From Saccharomycodes ludwigii (Eukaryota; Ascomycota; Saccharomycetes; Saccharomycodales; Saccharomycodaceae), in contig NC_060205.1 of assembly GCF_020623625.1 (NCBI RefSeq), positions 1,171,501 through 1,235,500 on the forward strand: a DNA stretch of 64,000 nt, in the 5' to 3' direction. Numbering within the stretch: the first letter of the stretch is position 1; every line of letters begins with the position of its first letter. Below, in pieces: positions 10,266 through 20,800 of this stretch. Made by a program: the position numbers and the translations under genes. Under the pieces are notes generated by a model. It was not told where the DNA came from and made no database searches. It saw only the letters and a list, made by a program, of their open reading frames with translations.

Positions 10266-12562
10266 ATGAATTATACAGACCCAAATTTTGAGCCCAGTAA
10301 ATTAACTGCGGCTTCTTTACGTAAAATATTGGCTGAAAATGACATCCCATTTTCATTGAATGCAAAGAAAAAAGAATTACTTTCAATATTTAAAAAAGAG
10401 ATCAATAATATTAACGCCACAGATAAAAATATCAATTTAAAAAACTCACAAACTGTTAGTGATACTGGATCCGATTATGAAGAGGATGAAGATCAAAATG
10501 AACAAGGTCAAGATCAAGAGGGGGGGAATGAAAACCTAGCACCTGAAATAGTTATTAAGGTAGCAGACATTAATGGTTCTGTTACACCCAAAAAGAGAAA
10601 ACTGAGAAAATCTGCGAGGGCATCCCAAAAAGAAGTAAGAGAAGATGCTAATAAAAATAATAATGATTCAAGTTCTATTATAGATTTTACCAGGGAATCA
10701 AGCGATATTGATGGCTTAGAAATTATTGGAGAGTCTAGAAAGTCAAGCGGTGTGTTGGCTAGCCCGAAATTCTCTCCTTCGACTATTATTCCAAAAAAGA
10801 GAACTATTGAAGAATCACAGAAAGACAATAATGAAAATGGCAATGGCAATGTTTATTTGAATAATGGTAATAAGGATACCAATAATAATGCTAACAATGC
10901 TCACAACAGAAAATTTAGTGATGTGACTGATTTATTGGTTAGAAAAAAAAAAATGTTAAAAAGTGATATCACAGTTGCTGATGACAGCTTTTCAAAGAAT
11001 AAAAGATCTTTTAGTTCTCCTATTACCGATAAAGTTTCTCGTAAAAAAACTACTAGTGTATCGCCTCACAAGTCATTGATAATAGACAAATTTGAATCAA
11101 CAAATTCCTCATCTGAAGATATTTCTTTAACACAATATACCAATACCAATATCACTGCTACTAATGTTTTAGATACCAAAAAGGAAACTAATGCCAATAA
11201 AAGTGGCACACACCATTCGTTGAAAAATAGAAGTTATAGAGTCTTATCTTCAACAAGTAATGTGACAAACATGAAACAAGTAGAACAATGCGAGCAGAAA
11301 GAGAAGGAGGAAATAAAGACAGATATCAGCGAAAACAATGACAACAGTGTCATTTATAAACCTGTTAGGGAAATCGACATCAATAAATTAAAATTTAATT
11401 CACAAGTATCTGAAGGTTTAATTTCTCCTAGGGAAGAAAAAACTATATCCGAGGGAAATGGCATGGCTGAAGAGAAACCCATTATTTCTTTTGGGCAAAC
11501 ACCAACCTTTAAAGTCAATAATAACAATCGTTCCGAATTTAATGAAAATGCATTTACTAATGATACTCCACAAAAAAGTTTGGAAAATTGTTCGGAAGAG
11601 AAAATGAGTAAATCTATATCTAACAAAGAGGATGACTCTGTAACAGAAAAGCAAATCCAGCCGAAGAAAAAACACAAGGCAAAGAAAAACTTTATAGAGA
11701 TTTTAGAAGACGATTTAAAGGAAGAGATGGGTGAAGAAGTTAGTGAAATGGAAGACACTCCAGAATTAGAAGAAAATACCGAGGTTTCTACAGCCACAAA
11801 TTTACCAAGCATGTATGATAAATTGCTATTATCTTTAATCGCTGTCAATCGTTTCTTGTTTAAACTACTAATTAAACATTTATTATTTTCTATGATTCTT
11901 TTGCCTACATTGTATGGACTATGGTATCGTGAAAATAAAATAAAGGTTGGTTACTGCAATCATGAAATGGAAACAACTAGGTATGGACTCAATTTACCAT
12001 TTCTAAATACTGAGAAAACGACCAAGTGGATAAACAGTGAATATCCCAAATTGTCCTTTTTTAGTAATTTCTTTGAAACTATTGGGCAATATGTTGAAGA
12101 ACATAGTAACCCCCAATGTGTGCCATGTCCCGATAATGCTCTATGTTATCCATATATGGAATTACGATGTAAACCAGATTATATTAAAAAGCCTATGAAT
12201 TGGTTAAGTCTATATGGTCTTCTTCCAATTGGAGGAGAATGTGTCAGAGATCCAGCAAGAGAACACATTAGGGACGAGATGGTTACTAAAGCTTTAGAAT
12301 TATTAAGGGTTAAAAATGCGCAATACGAATGTGGTGAGTCCGAAGACGATGAATTATGTGGGTTAACTGATTTGGAATTGTACCAAATTTTTTATGAGTC
12401 AAAAAAGCCATGGGTAAAAGATGATGAATTCAATGAAATTTGGGAAGCTGTTAGTGAAAACTTAAAAAATGAACCCGAAATAAAATGGAGGCAAGTATAT
12501 ATTTCTTGAATTTTTTTTTTTTTTTTTTTTTTTGTTTCCTTTTAATATTCTCCAATTTATTA

Positions 12563-12599
<37 letters not shown>

Positions 12600-12911
12600 A
12601 ATTATTGATGATAACAATGATAATGTGAATATTTATTTTTGTTGCTAACTTTTTACTAACATATATATATGTGTGTATATATTTACCACAATTTAGATAT
12701 TAACAGGTTAACCAGTTTACAAACAATTCAAGTTCCAAGTGCAAAGATACCATTGAAAAAGTTGACTATGAAAAGGAAATTATTTCAAACAAGAAAGAAT
12801 GGGACACGAGCTCCATTGGAGCTTTTCGCTCAACATCCAAGAAGTACACAGGTTTCAGGTGCAGATTTGAAAGGGAAATTTTTAAAACCTATAGAGAGCA
12901 CAGAAACATGA
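10266..12911 (+). CDS. SRC1: Src1 short isoform by alternative 5' splice site
   Basis: If the upstream donor is used, 10266-12490 is joined to 12707-12911 and encodes 809 residues. The donor here is GCAAGT, four bases before the long-isoform donor. Exon 2 is then read in another frame for about 68 codons, giving a basic tail with AKIPLKKLTMKRK, and stops at TGA 12909-12911. That stop overlaps the ATG codon (12908-12910) where the second membrane helix starts in the long form, so the short protein ends just before that helix. S. cerevisiae Src1-S likewise lacks the second transmembrane segment and arises from overlapping donors. Whether this isoform is made here needs RNA data; the site geometry and open frame are seen directly. 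Confidence 0.7.
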
Positions 12912-13339
12912 TATGTTGTATCATATTATTATTTGTTTTTATTAAGTGGTTGAAATATAGACTAAGTAATTATTATAAAGAGCAAGACTTAGTTAACAAA
13001 TTGGTAATTCAAGTTTTGGTTAAATTACAAAAAACAAAAAAAAATTACGAAAGTGATTATCGTCAATATCGTCCCACAACTGCTGATGGTGACAAAGAAA
13101 ATCGCATATCAATAATGATAGTTCCTTATTTGAGCACTGTTCAATTAAGAGACCTATTGTTAAAAGACGTTGTTAATTTAAGATTGAAAAATAAGATATG
13201 GAATAAAGTTGTTAAGAAATTAGAAGGCAACAACACGAATGTGAAGTCCAGCTTAATGGAAGTGCATGGGGAAATAATGAAAGTTTGGGAATGGATCGGA
13301 TCAATTTCTTACGACGATAATGACGAGAGTAATAACTAA
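10266..13339 (+). CDS. SRC1: inner nuclear membrane protein Src1/Heh1, long isoform (spliced)
   Basis: Spliced as 10266-12494 joined to 12707-13339, giving 953 residues. Src1 (Heh1) is a LEM-like protein of the inner nuclear membrane that anchors chromatin, including subtelomeres and rDNA, and works near nuclear pores. Visible parts are the N-terminal helix-extension-helix domain (about 8-50), a long Ser/Asn-rich linker with basic NLS-like clusters PKKRKLRK (near 108) and KPKKKHKAKK (near 464), the first membrane helix (about 525-550), a lumenal Cys-bearing domain (CVPCPDNALCYPY), the second helix (about 811-827, MICCIILLFVFIKW) and the C-terminal MSC domain ending NVKSSLMEVHGEIMKVWEW. The last helix and MSC end are reached only by splicing. 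In S. cerevisiae SRC1 also lies next to AMD1, and its paralog HEH2 next to TOM1 and PFA5, matching both sides here. Confidence 0.93.
12495..12706 (+). other. SRC1 intron with alternative overlapping donors
   Basis: The long-form donor GTATAT is at 12495; the alternative donor GCAAGT begins at 12491. A perfect TACTAAC branch point is at 12654-12660 and the acceptor CAG ends at 12706. A nearer TAG (12694-12696) would put a stop within a few codons in either phase. The intron also holds a T tract (12510-12532) and an ATT/TTA triplet repeat (about 12557-12600). Confidence 0.9.
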
Positions 13340-14251
13340 TGGCTCAGAAATATGTTGGCCATTATTATTATTATTATTATTATTATTTTTTTCTTTTTTA
13401 AAATTGAATTATTGAGTCTTGAAAAAGGAGATTACAATTTCAACCAATTATTAGTACAAATAACAATATGGAGAACTTCTATATATAATTTTTGTGTATA
13501 ACGGTATATATTTTAACATTTCTTTTAGAAGTTTAAACTACTTGTGTGTTGAGTGTCCACCCTTATTATTTTTTTTTATTGTTATTGGCATTAATAGCAC
13601 GGAGCACTGACACCCGTGCGTGCCAAAAGCGTTTATCTTATATAAAAAAAAAATTGTCACCTAAGCTAAACTCCTTTCTTCCATTCAGCCGTCTCTCCGT
13701 GAATGCACCCCTAGGATACATACAATCTTAATATCAATCTCACAGATATACGTCTCAAATATAGTTTTAATATGGAGATGAAGGCTTAATAAAGATAAAA
13801 TCTTATATATTGGTATTGAATTTATTTTTAATGTTTTAGTAATATTATACATTGATTTAATTAGCTACTAGATTACACTAATGGCAGCAAAAAAGGGGAG
13901 GGAAGTAACGAACGAAAGAAAGAAAGAACATAAAAAATTAAGCTAAAATAACTGAAAAAGAAAATAAAAGGAAAGAAAAGGAAAAAAAAAAAAAAAAAAA
14001 AAAAAAGGGTGAGACATCTTAATGGAAACAGAATAAAATAGAAACATACATCTTTGACTTGGTCTTAGTGGTTTTCTAAAATTTTGTATATAAATAGGAC
14101 ATAGTTTGAAGTTTGTATCTTAGCATTTCCTGCTGCTACATTTCATTTCCGTCTTTTATTAATATAATGCCCTCTTAGTTATTTATTTACTCCTAAAAAC
14201 CACAAAAGCACAAGACAAGACAATAAAAAAAAAAAAAAAAAAAAAAGAAAA
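13340..14251. promoter_or_regulatory. spacer and promoter upstream of the 106-residue gene
   Basis: 912 bases. An ATT triplet run follows SRC1 (about 13363-13387). A poly(A) tract lies near 13983-14007 and a good TATA element, TATATAAATA, at 14087-14096, about 155 bases before the next ATG. A 61-codon ORF at 13546-13731 looks accidental. A second A tract sits directly before the start codon at 14252. Confidence 0.5.
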
Positions 14252-14572
14252 ATGAATCAATTTCGTACCGCTTTAATCAAAAGATATTACGCTACAGGTA
14301 CAGATCCTGTTACACATGACATGGGGAACAAACAGACCATACATTTGACTAGTAGAGGACCGGCTAGTAGTCTTAAAGTTTTAGGAAATATTACTCTTGT
14401 TTGTGTCGGGTTATTTGTCGGCTTCCAAGTTTATAGGCATAAGTTGATTGAAAAGACACAGAAAGAATGGGAAGATGAATTCAATAAGCTGAAAATTCAA
14501 AGTACGGGTGAAAAGGAGCTTGACCAAGGCATTCTGAATCCAAAAGTTAAAAATATTTACCAGCAACATTGA
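14252..14572 (+). CDS. small predicted mitochondrial membrane protein, unidentified
   Basis: A 106-residue protein I cannot name. The N-terminus (MNQFRTALIKRYYATG) is basic, free of acidic residues and rich in hydroxylated residues, and looks like a mitochondrial targeting sequence. One hydrophobic helix follows at about residues 43-61 (VLGNITLVCVGLFVGFQVY), and the C-terminal half is charged and helical (KTQKEWEDEFNKL). The layout suggests a single-pass inner-membrane protein with a soluble C-terminal tail, such as an assembly factor or small complex subunit; this is an inference from composition. A TATA element and an A-rich leader precede it. It lies between SRC1 and TOM1, which have no gene between their counterparts HEH2 and TOM1 in S. 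cerevisiae. Confidence 0.75.
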   Translation: MNQFRTALIKRYYATGTDPVTHDMGNKQTIHLTSRGPASSLKVLGNITLVCVGLFVGFQVYRHKLIEKTQKEWEDEFNKLKIQSTGEKELDQGILNPKVKNIYQQH

Positions 14573-14880
14573 GCATTTCAGAATTCCCACTTATTGATGA
14601 CCACTAAGAAAGAAGAAAAGGAGGAGATGGAAGCGACAGTATAGATCGTTTCAATTTTCAATTATGGGCTTTTGCTTTTATTATACATATTTTTTATAAA
14701 TGCCAAATCCTATGTAATTTTTTTTAACGTAAAGTATAAATTTTAAACACATGTTTATTTCTCAAATATAGACTTTTTTTGAAGTAAATAAGAAGCAGTA
14801 TTGACTCATATTATCTATTTAGATATATATATATGTATATGAAACAAAGAATAAAGGAGAAATGAATAAATAAATAAAAC
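14573..14880. other. convergent 3' region before TOM1
   Basis: 308 AT-rich bases between the convergent 106-residue gene and TOM1, with TATATATATGTATAT-like polyadenylation signals near 14824-14840. No gene is seen. Confidence 0.5.
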
Positions 14881-17800
14881 TTAAGCAATACCAAATCCTT
14901 GATGACCTTCATTAATGGCTAATAGCAATGCTTTACGTAAAGTCTCATATGAATCGTATGCTGGCAAATCTAATTGGTTAAAACACGTATGAGATGAAGG
15001 TAATCTGTCTGTCGCACCATAATCCTTATGGATGGAAAATTTAGAAACTCCGTTAACACCAGCTAATTCTTTAAATCCATTCAATGGGACTTTACTTGTA
15101 CCCGTAACAAATTGTAATAATTTGGCTCTTTCTTCCTTATCAAATGATTTAACTGCTCTCCAAAAATAATTTATTTGCTTACAACTAGGAGTATAATTTA
15201 CGTAGACCGTATTACTCTTCCAATCATTGATATCAATATCAGGTAATCCGCTCATCAATAACTCAACTTCTTGTTCGTTAAAAATCGTAATCAATTCTTT
15301 TGGAACCATTGAATAAAACCCAAATAGAAAATTATTCATTTGATCTTGGACAGAGGTTTGTAACTTATAAGACAGTATTTTTTGAACATATTCGTTTTTA
15401 TTTTCTTCAGTAACTGCAATATTGTGGCCATTTGGCTTCAAATCAATGATATTATGTTCGCCATAATCATCTGTTTCCACAGAAAAAGTTTCTTCAATAA
15501 CATCAGTAATATCGTTTTCCAAAATCCAAACTAAGGATTTATAATAATCTGGATCAACAGATTCCATATCTTTTAAAGAAACGGGCTTATCTAGCAACCC
15601 CTTGTAAACATCTCTACTGAAATGGCAATCAACATAACATTTATCTCGAATGGCTTTCCCAATTACCATTCCGATAAACTTGAAAAATGATAAATGTTCA
15701 GGATTGATACCGGAAGTACGATTTGGATGGAAAGTGTTTTTATCAGATGGAACAGGAGTAAATAGAGCATAATCAGGGTTGACCATTTGTCTAGACAATA
15801 TTTGATACCATTCTCTTTTAACACCACCAGCATCAACACCTTGCTCATCCTTAAATGTAACCTCTAGTTTACAATTTTTCATTTCCTGAACCGGTTTAAA
15901 AAACAATGCACGATAAGAATCCATAAATACCTGTTCACGACTAACTTTGATACTCAGTTTCTGTCTATCCTTACTTTCGGCTTCAATCTTACCCATGAAA
16001 TAAAATCTCTTATTATCAAAATCTAACACCTTGGAATTCTTAACTAGTAAAGCAAATGGACCGCTCATTAACTTGGAATTAGAACGTATCATTTCGTTTA
16101 ACAACTTTTTGTGGGAGTCAGTGAAAAGGAAAAATAGGTTAGCCACTGGTTCCTTGGCGAAATCCACCTGAAAAGTATCCTTATCGGAAAATTGTAGTTC
16201 TTTACTCTTAGAAACTTTACTATGCTTACAAACAACCATTAAAGATTCGATCAACGGCAATAGCATAGCAGCAGAAGTGGTTAGTTCCTTGTGGTTCTCA
16301 AATTGGGTCAAAGTTCTACTTAATGCACTCCACAAATTGCCCAATTCCATCCCATCATAAATTTTCAACAAACTAGAAACTTTTTCATCTTCCACAACTT
16401 CATCTTTATCGTTTTTATGTGCAGTATCGTCACCACTATCAATATTGCTGGTACTTAAATAATCAATACTAGTTAAAACTTTTAGTAGTTTTGATTGTTC
16501 AGAACTTGGCGATAAAAATTGTTGAATTATCTCAGAGTTAATTTCATTCCCTTCTTTAACCTTGGGTAATTCTTTAGCCAACTGATCAAGGCCCTCGATC
16601 AACTTCGTTACCGAAATAGAAGCAATAAATTGCAATGACTCTATAAAATCTTGTTTAGCACCCTTTATACAACATAGATTTTTCATTGTCGTTAAAGTCT
16701 GCTGAAAAACTTTGGTGGAACATGAGTCCAACTTTAAAACATTAACAATTGAATTGTAAGAACTGGCATCAATATGAGGAACTAACACATTAGATTTTTT
16801 GGATTTCATTAAAGATTTGATAGTCTTGGTACAAAACTGTAAAATATTTGTTACTAAATCCATTAAAACAGATTCATCAGTAATAATTTTCTTTGTTAAC
16901 AATACAAATAAATAATTGATAGGCCACTTTGGATTACTGGTGCATATATCCTTCTTAGATTTGAATGGAAACTTATTAACCAGTAAACTCTCATGCTCAG
17001 CAATAAAAAATAATTTTACACTACCAACACAGTCCACCAAATACTGCAAAGCCTCAATACATTGGCTGGCAACCAGTAGTGGGGAACAATTAATATTTAA
17101 AGAAAATTGAACAGTTTTGGGTGTACTGGGGGAAGTCCTACGACAAATAAAATTATAAATTTTCTCTAAATTGCTCTGAGAGTTGATGCCATCAGCTAAA
17201 ATCAACAAAATAAAATTTAACAAATCACTTCTGTTTTGCTTGCTATAACACAAACTTTGATATAAAACATGATGATCATCCCTTTTTATGTATGCTTGTG
17301 GTATAAAAATAGATTTTAAAACAACGGCGATACCGCTACGATCAAGCAATGGTGAAAAGTGATTTCTAGCTTTCTTTTTCTGCTTATTTGAACTATGACT
17401 GTTTGTAGTATGATTACCAGTATTATGGTTGGTTATCGGATTGCTTGTTGAGGAAATATGATTGACAAGGCTATTAATTCTATCCAACAGAGCACCTCCC
17501 GCATTATCACTATCGGCCAAGCGTTCTTGGTTTGTCAATATTTCTTGGATTTGTTCCCTTGCTGCAACATTTTCAGGTTCATTATCGTCCTCATCCTCCT
17601 CAAAAACATTTTCGTCATGTAATCTGGACTCACGTTCTATAATTTGCTCACGAATATCTTCAGGCAAGGAGGAAAAAAACTCGGGGGTGACCTCGCTACC
17701 TCTACGAATGGGTTGCGGATTGGTTCCACGTTGACTCAGACGACGTAATCTACTTGCTGCTACATGCTCATAAAATACTTCTTCTCTTAATTCCTCCGGT

Positions 17801-20800
17801 AAAGCTCTCAAATACTCTGGGTCAATATCAGTTCTACTAACGTCAACCGGCTGCCCACCAATATCTACATAAACTGGGTCAGTATGTTCATCGGAGGAGG
17901 AATCAATATAATTTTCTTCTGCCTCCTCATCTAACTCAGTAAATTTTCTTTTTCTTGCAGCCTGAATTCTCTTCAATTCTTCTAATCTCTCTTGCATTTT
18001 CCTTTTCAGTTCCATCTCTTCTTCCTTTTTTTTTAGGTGCAACTTCAAACTCACGTTGAAGATACGATTAACAATTGCAGGAATTACGTTGTAAGAAAAT
18101 AACTTTGAGGAGTAAAACATAGAATAAACATCATCCCATCTAACAGAGGTGGAAGATAATTCAATATTAAATCTGAAATCAGTGATAATGTTGCTTGTAG
18201 TAAAATCAAAAGTCCGTGCCCTAAATCCACGAGCTCTCCTACTACCCAAGACTAAGGGTTGGTCAGGGCTTCTCGATTGGTTTGTAAATACTTCAAAATC
18301 TAGAGGAGTCATGAACTCATGTAAGAATCCATCACCACCCAGAGTTCCTTCATTTTGAAAGGGACCACCAAAGATATTTGATAGTGAATTGGCAATATCG
18401 CCCATGTTTCTGTCTCTTAGGTAAATAAAGTGTGTAGAGATGTCATGTGAATCCATATGGTGCTGAGAGTTACGCGAATGGCGACGACGGTTTAGGTGAC
18501 TACGAGGATGTGTGCTTGGCGTGTCATTGAAGTGCGTAGTTCTAACTTGGCTAACACGTGCCACATTGCCTCCAAAAGAACGCCATCTGTCCATTATGTT
18601 ACCAGTTGCATCTTCAGGCTCATGTATTTCAAAAACAGGTTCCATGTCCGATTCAATTTGGGATTCATAACCATCTTGATCAAAATTACCATCTTCAAAT
18701 AACGGAGCATGGTGTTCGTCATCCGCATCAATTTCGGAATCGGAAAAATCAGAAATACCAGAATCCCAGTCAGATTGATCCTCAATAGAGTTGTAAAAAT
18801 CCAGCATTTCTTCCTCTTCCTCAATATCAATAGACATGTTGTCAGAGTCTCTTTCTTCTTGCTCATCATTAGTATCTGATTCACCATCCTCCAAATCTTC
18901 ATCCCGTATAACTTCAATTTCTATATCGGAATCACTCACTCCGTAATCGTCAATATTTTCAAAATGACTAGTAACATTACTTCTATCTCTTTCTCTTTCT
19001 CTTTCTCTTTCTCTTTCTCCTTCCTCGTCATCACCTTCCCCGTCACTGAATACAACTTCCATATCTTGGTCTTCATCTACAAAGGCAATTTCATCATTAT
19101 CGTCATCTCCTAATAAAGAATCGTCATCACCTATAATGTCATTGTCATCATCCTCTTCATCTTCAATATCTTCTACATCATACATCCCCAAGGCTGAATT
19201 TTTAAACATATTTGTGTCCTCCTCTTTTTCCGATTCAACATCCTCTTCTACATCCTCTTCATTGTTCCCAATATCAAATAAATCCACATTATTTTCCCTT
19301 ATAGAACTTATTGCATTTAAACTTTGGATTGACACATTAAACAGTTTTACTGCGGGTGGATAGTTCATATCTAAATTGGCAATAGAGGATGTTATAACAT
19401 TTGGCAAATCTAAATCAAGCATAATCTTGCAAAGCGAACACCTATCAGACGTGTACATAACATGACCAATCACATCCATCAAATTAGCCTTCTTGGACGT
19501 TAAAACAATTTCGATTAGCTTGAACCATATATGAATTTTGCTAATATTTTCAAGTATTGATTTGTTCGACTCAGAAACACCATTTAAAGCTTTTAAAATA
19601 CATTCCAATGAAAATTTCTGGATAAAAACAATGTCAGCATCTACATATTTGAAACTTGGTTTATTATCTTTTAACTTTTTAACAACTGGAGGAGAAGATA
19701 AGAATGCACACAATAAAGTACTAACCAAATCGTTAATCAAAGATCTTTTAGCTTCGATATTATCCTTCTTTGGCAATGATAATAGATCAAATAGTAAAAA
19801 ATTTATAAAAGTTGGACGTGGTTTTGTGGAATTTGAATATATGTTTCTTTTAGAAAAAGTCAATAATTCAAACTTGGCTTGTTTGTAACTACCTACAAGC
19901 TCAATCAATACTTGTAACAAAAATACCATGTATAACCAAACAGGGTTTTTAAAAGAAGTGTTTGATTTTTTTGATTTTGCCAACTTGGATTTTTCTTCCT
20001 CGTTCAAGGGTGGTTCCGATAACCAGTCTTTTTTACTAGCTGCCATTAGTTGTGCAAATAACAAATGAACAATCCCAGTTCTATAAGCAATGCCAAAATT
20101 TGAGTTATCTTGAGTTTTCTTATTAGATTCTTCAGTTGAAGGATCAATATATCTTCTAACCATCGGTGTTTCTAGTTCATTTTGGCCATTAAATGATTCA
20201 AATCTTGCATCCTTGGATAACACATCAACAAAAACATCAGGATCTCTCAATACTAAATTAGCCTTTTCCAAAAGCAAAGTGGATAAGTTGCGTTGTTTTT
20301 CACTTTCATCACCAATCGCACGAGTTGTAAAGGCTTTCTCGATTTCATATGAAATAACATCTTTTACTATTTCCCTAGTTTCGAAGCAAAACCGCAATAA
20401 AACTAAAAATGGGCCTTCTAGCATAGCTAGCATTTCATTTTTTTGGTTAACACCAATGCATTTTAATAAACAAGATAATACTCCAGATTTTGCAATTTGT
20501 TTTGCTAGATTGTAATCCTTTGCGTACAACACCAATACCCTAGTTATAGAAATGGCAGATTTAATATTTGTCACTTCTCTAACTTTAATTAAACACTCGT
20601 ATATTTTAGAGCTAATTTCTTTAGGCACATGAATCTTGGTGATATTTGAGTTAAAAGGAACCACGACATCATTTAAAACTGACTCGGCTTCTGGAATTTG
20701 ATTGGCCGCAAAAATCGTTTCATAAGCAAATAGTAACTCGGAAAAAAAGCTTTCTTGTGCACATTCAGTTGATAAATAATCACTAATTATATGACATGCT

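Noticed and set aside
12669-12911. Stand-alone 80-codon ORF after SRC1
   Set aside because: Its first codons lie within the intron; from 12707 on it is the alternative reading of SRC1 exon 2, not a separate gene.
12908-13339. Separate 143-residue membrane protein gene
   Set aside because: It is the second half of Src1 (helix 2 and MSC domain), joined to exon 1 by a clear intron.
13546-13731. 61-codon ORF between SRC1 and the small mitochondrial gene
   Set aside because: Short, hydrophobic start from T-rich DNA, no conserved feature and no clear promoter.
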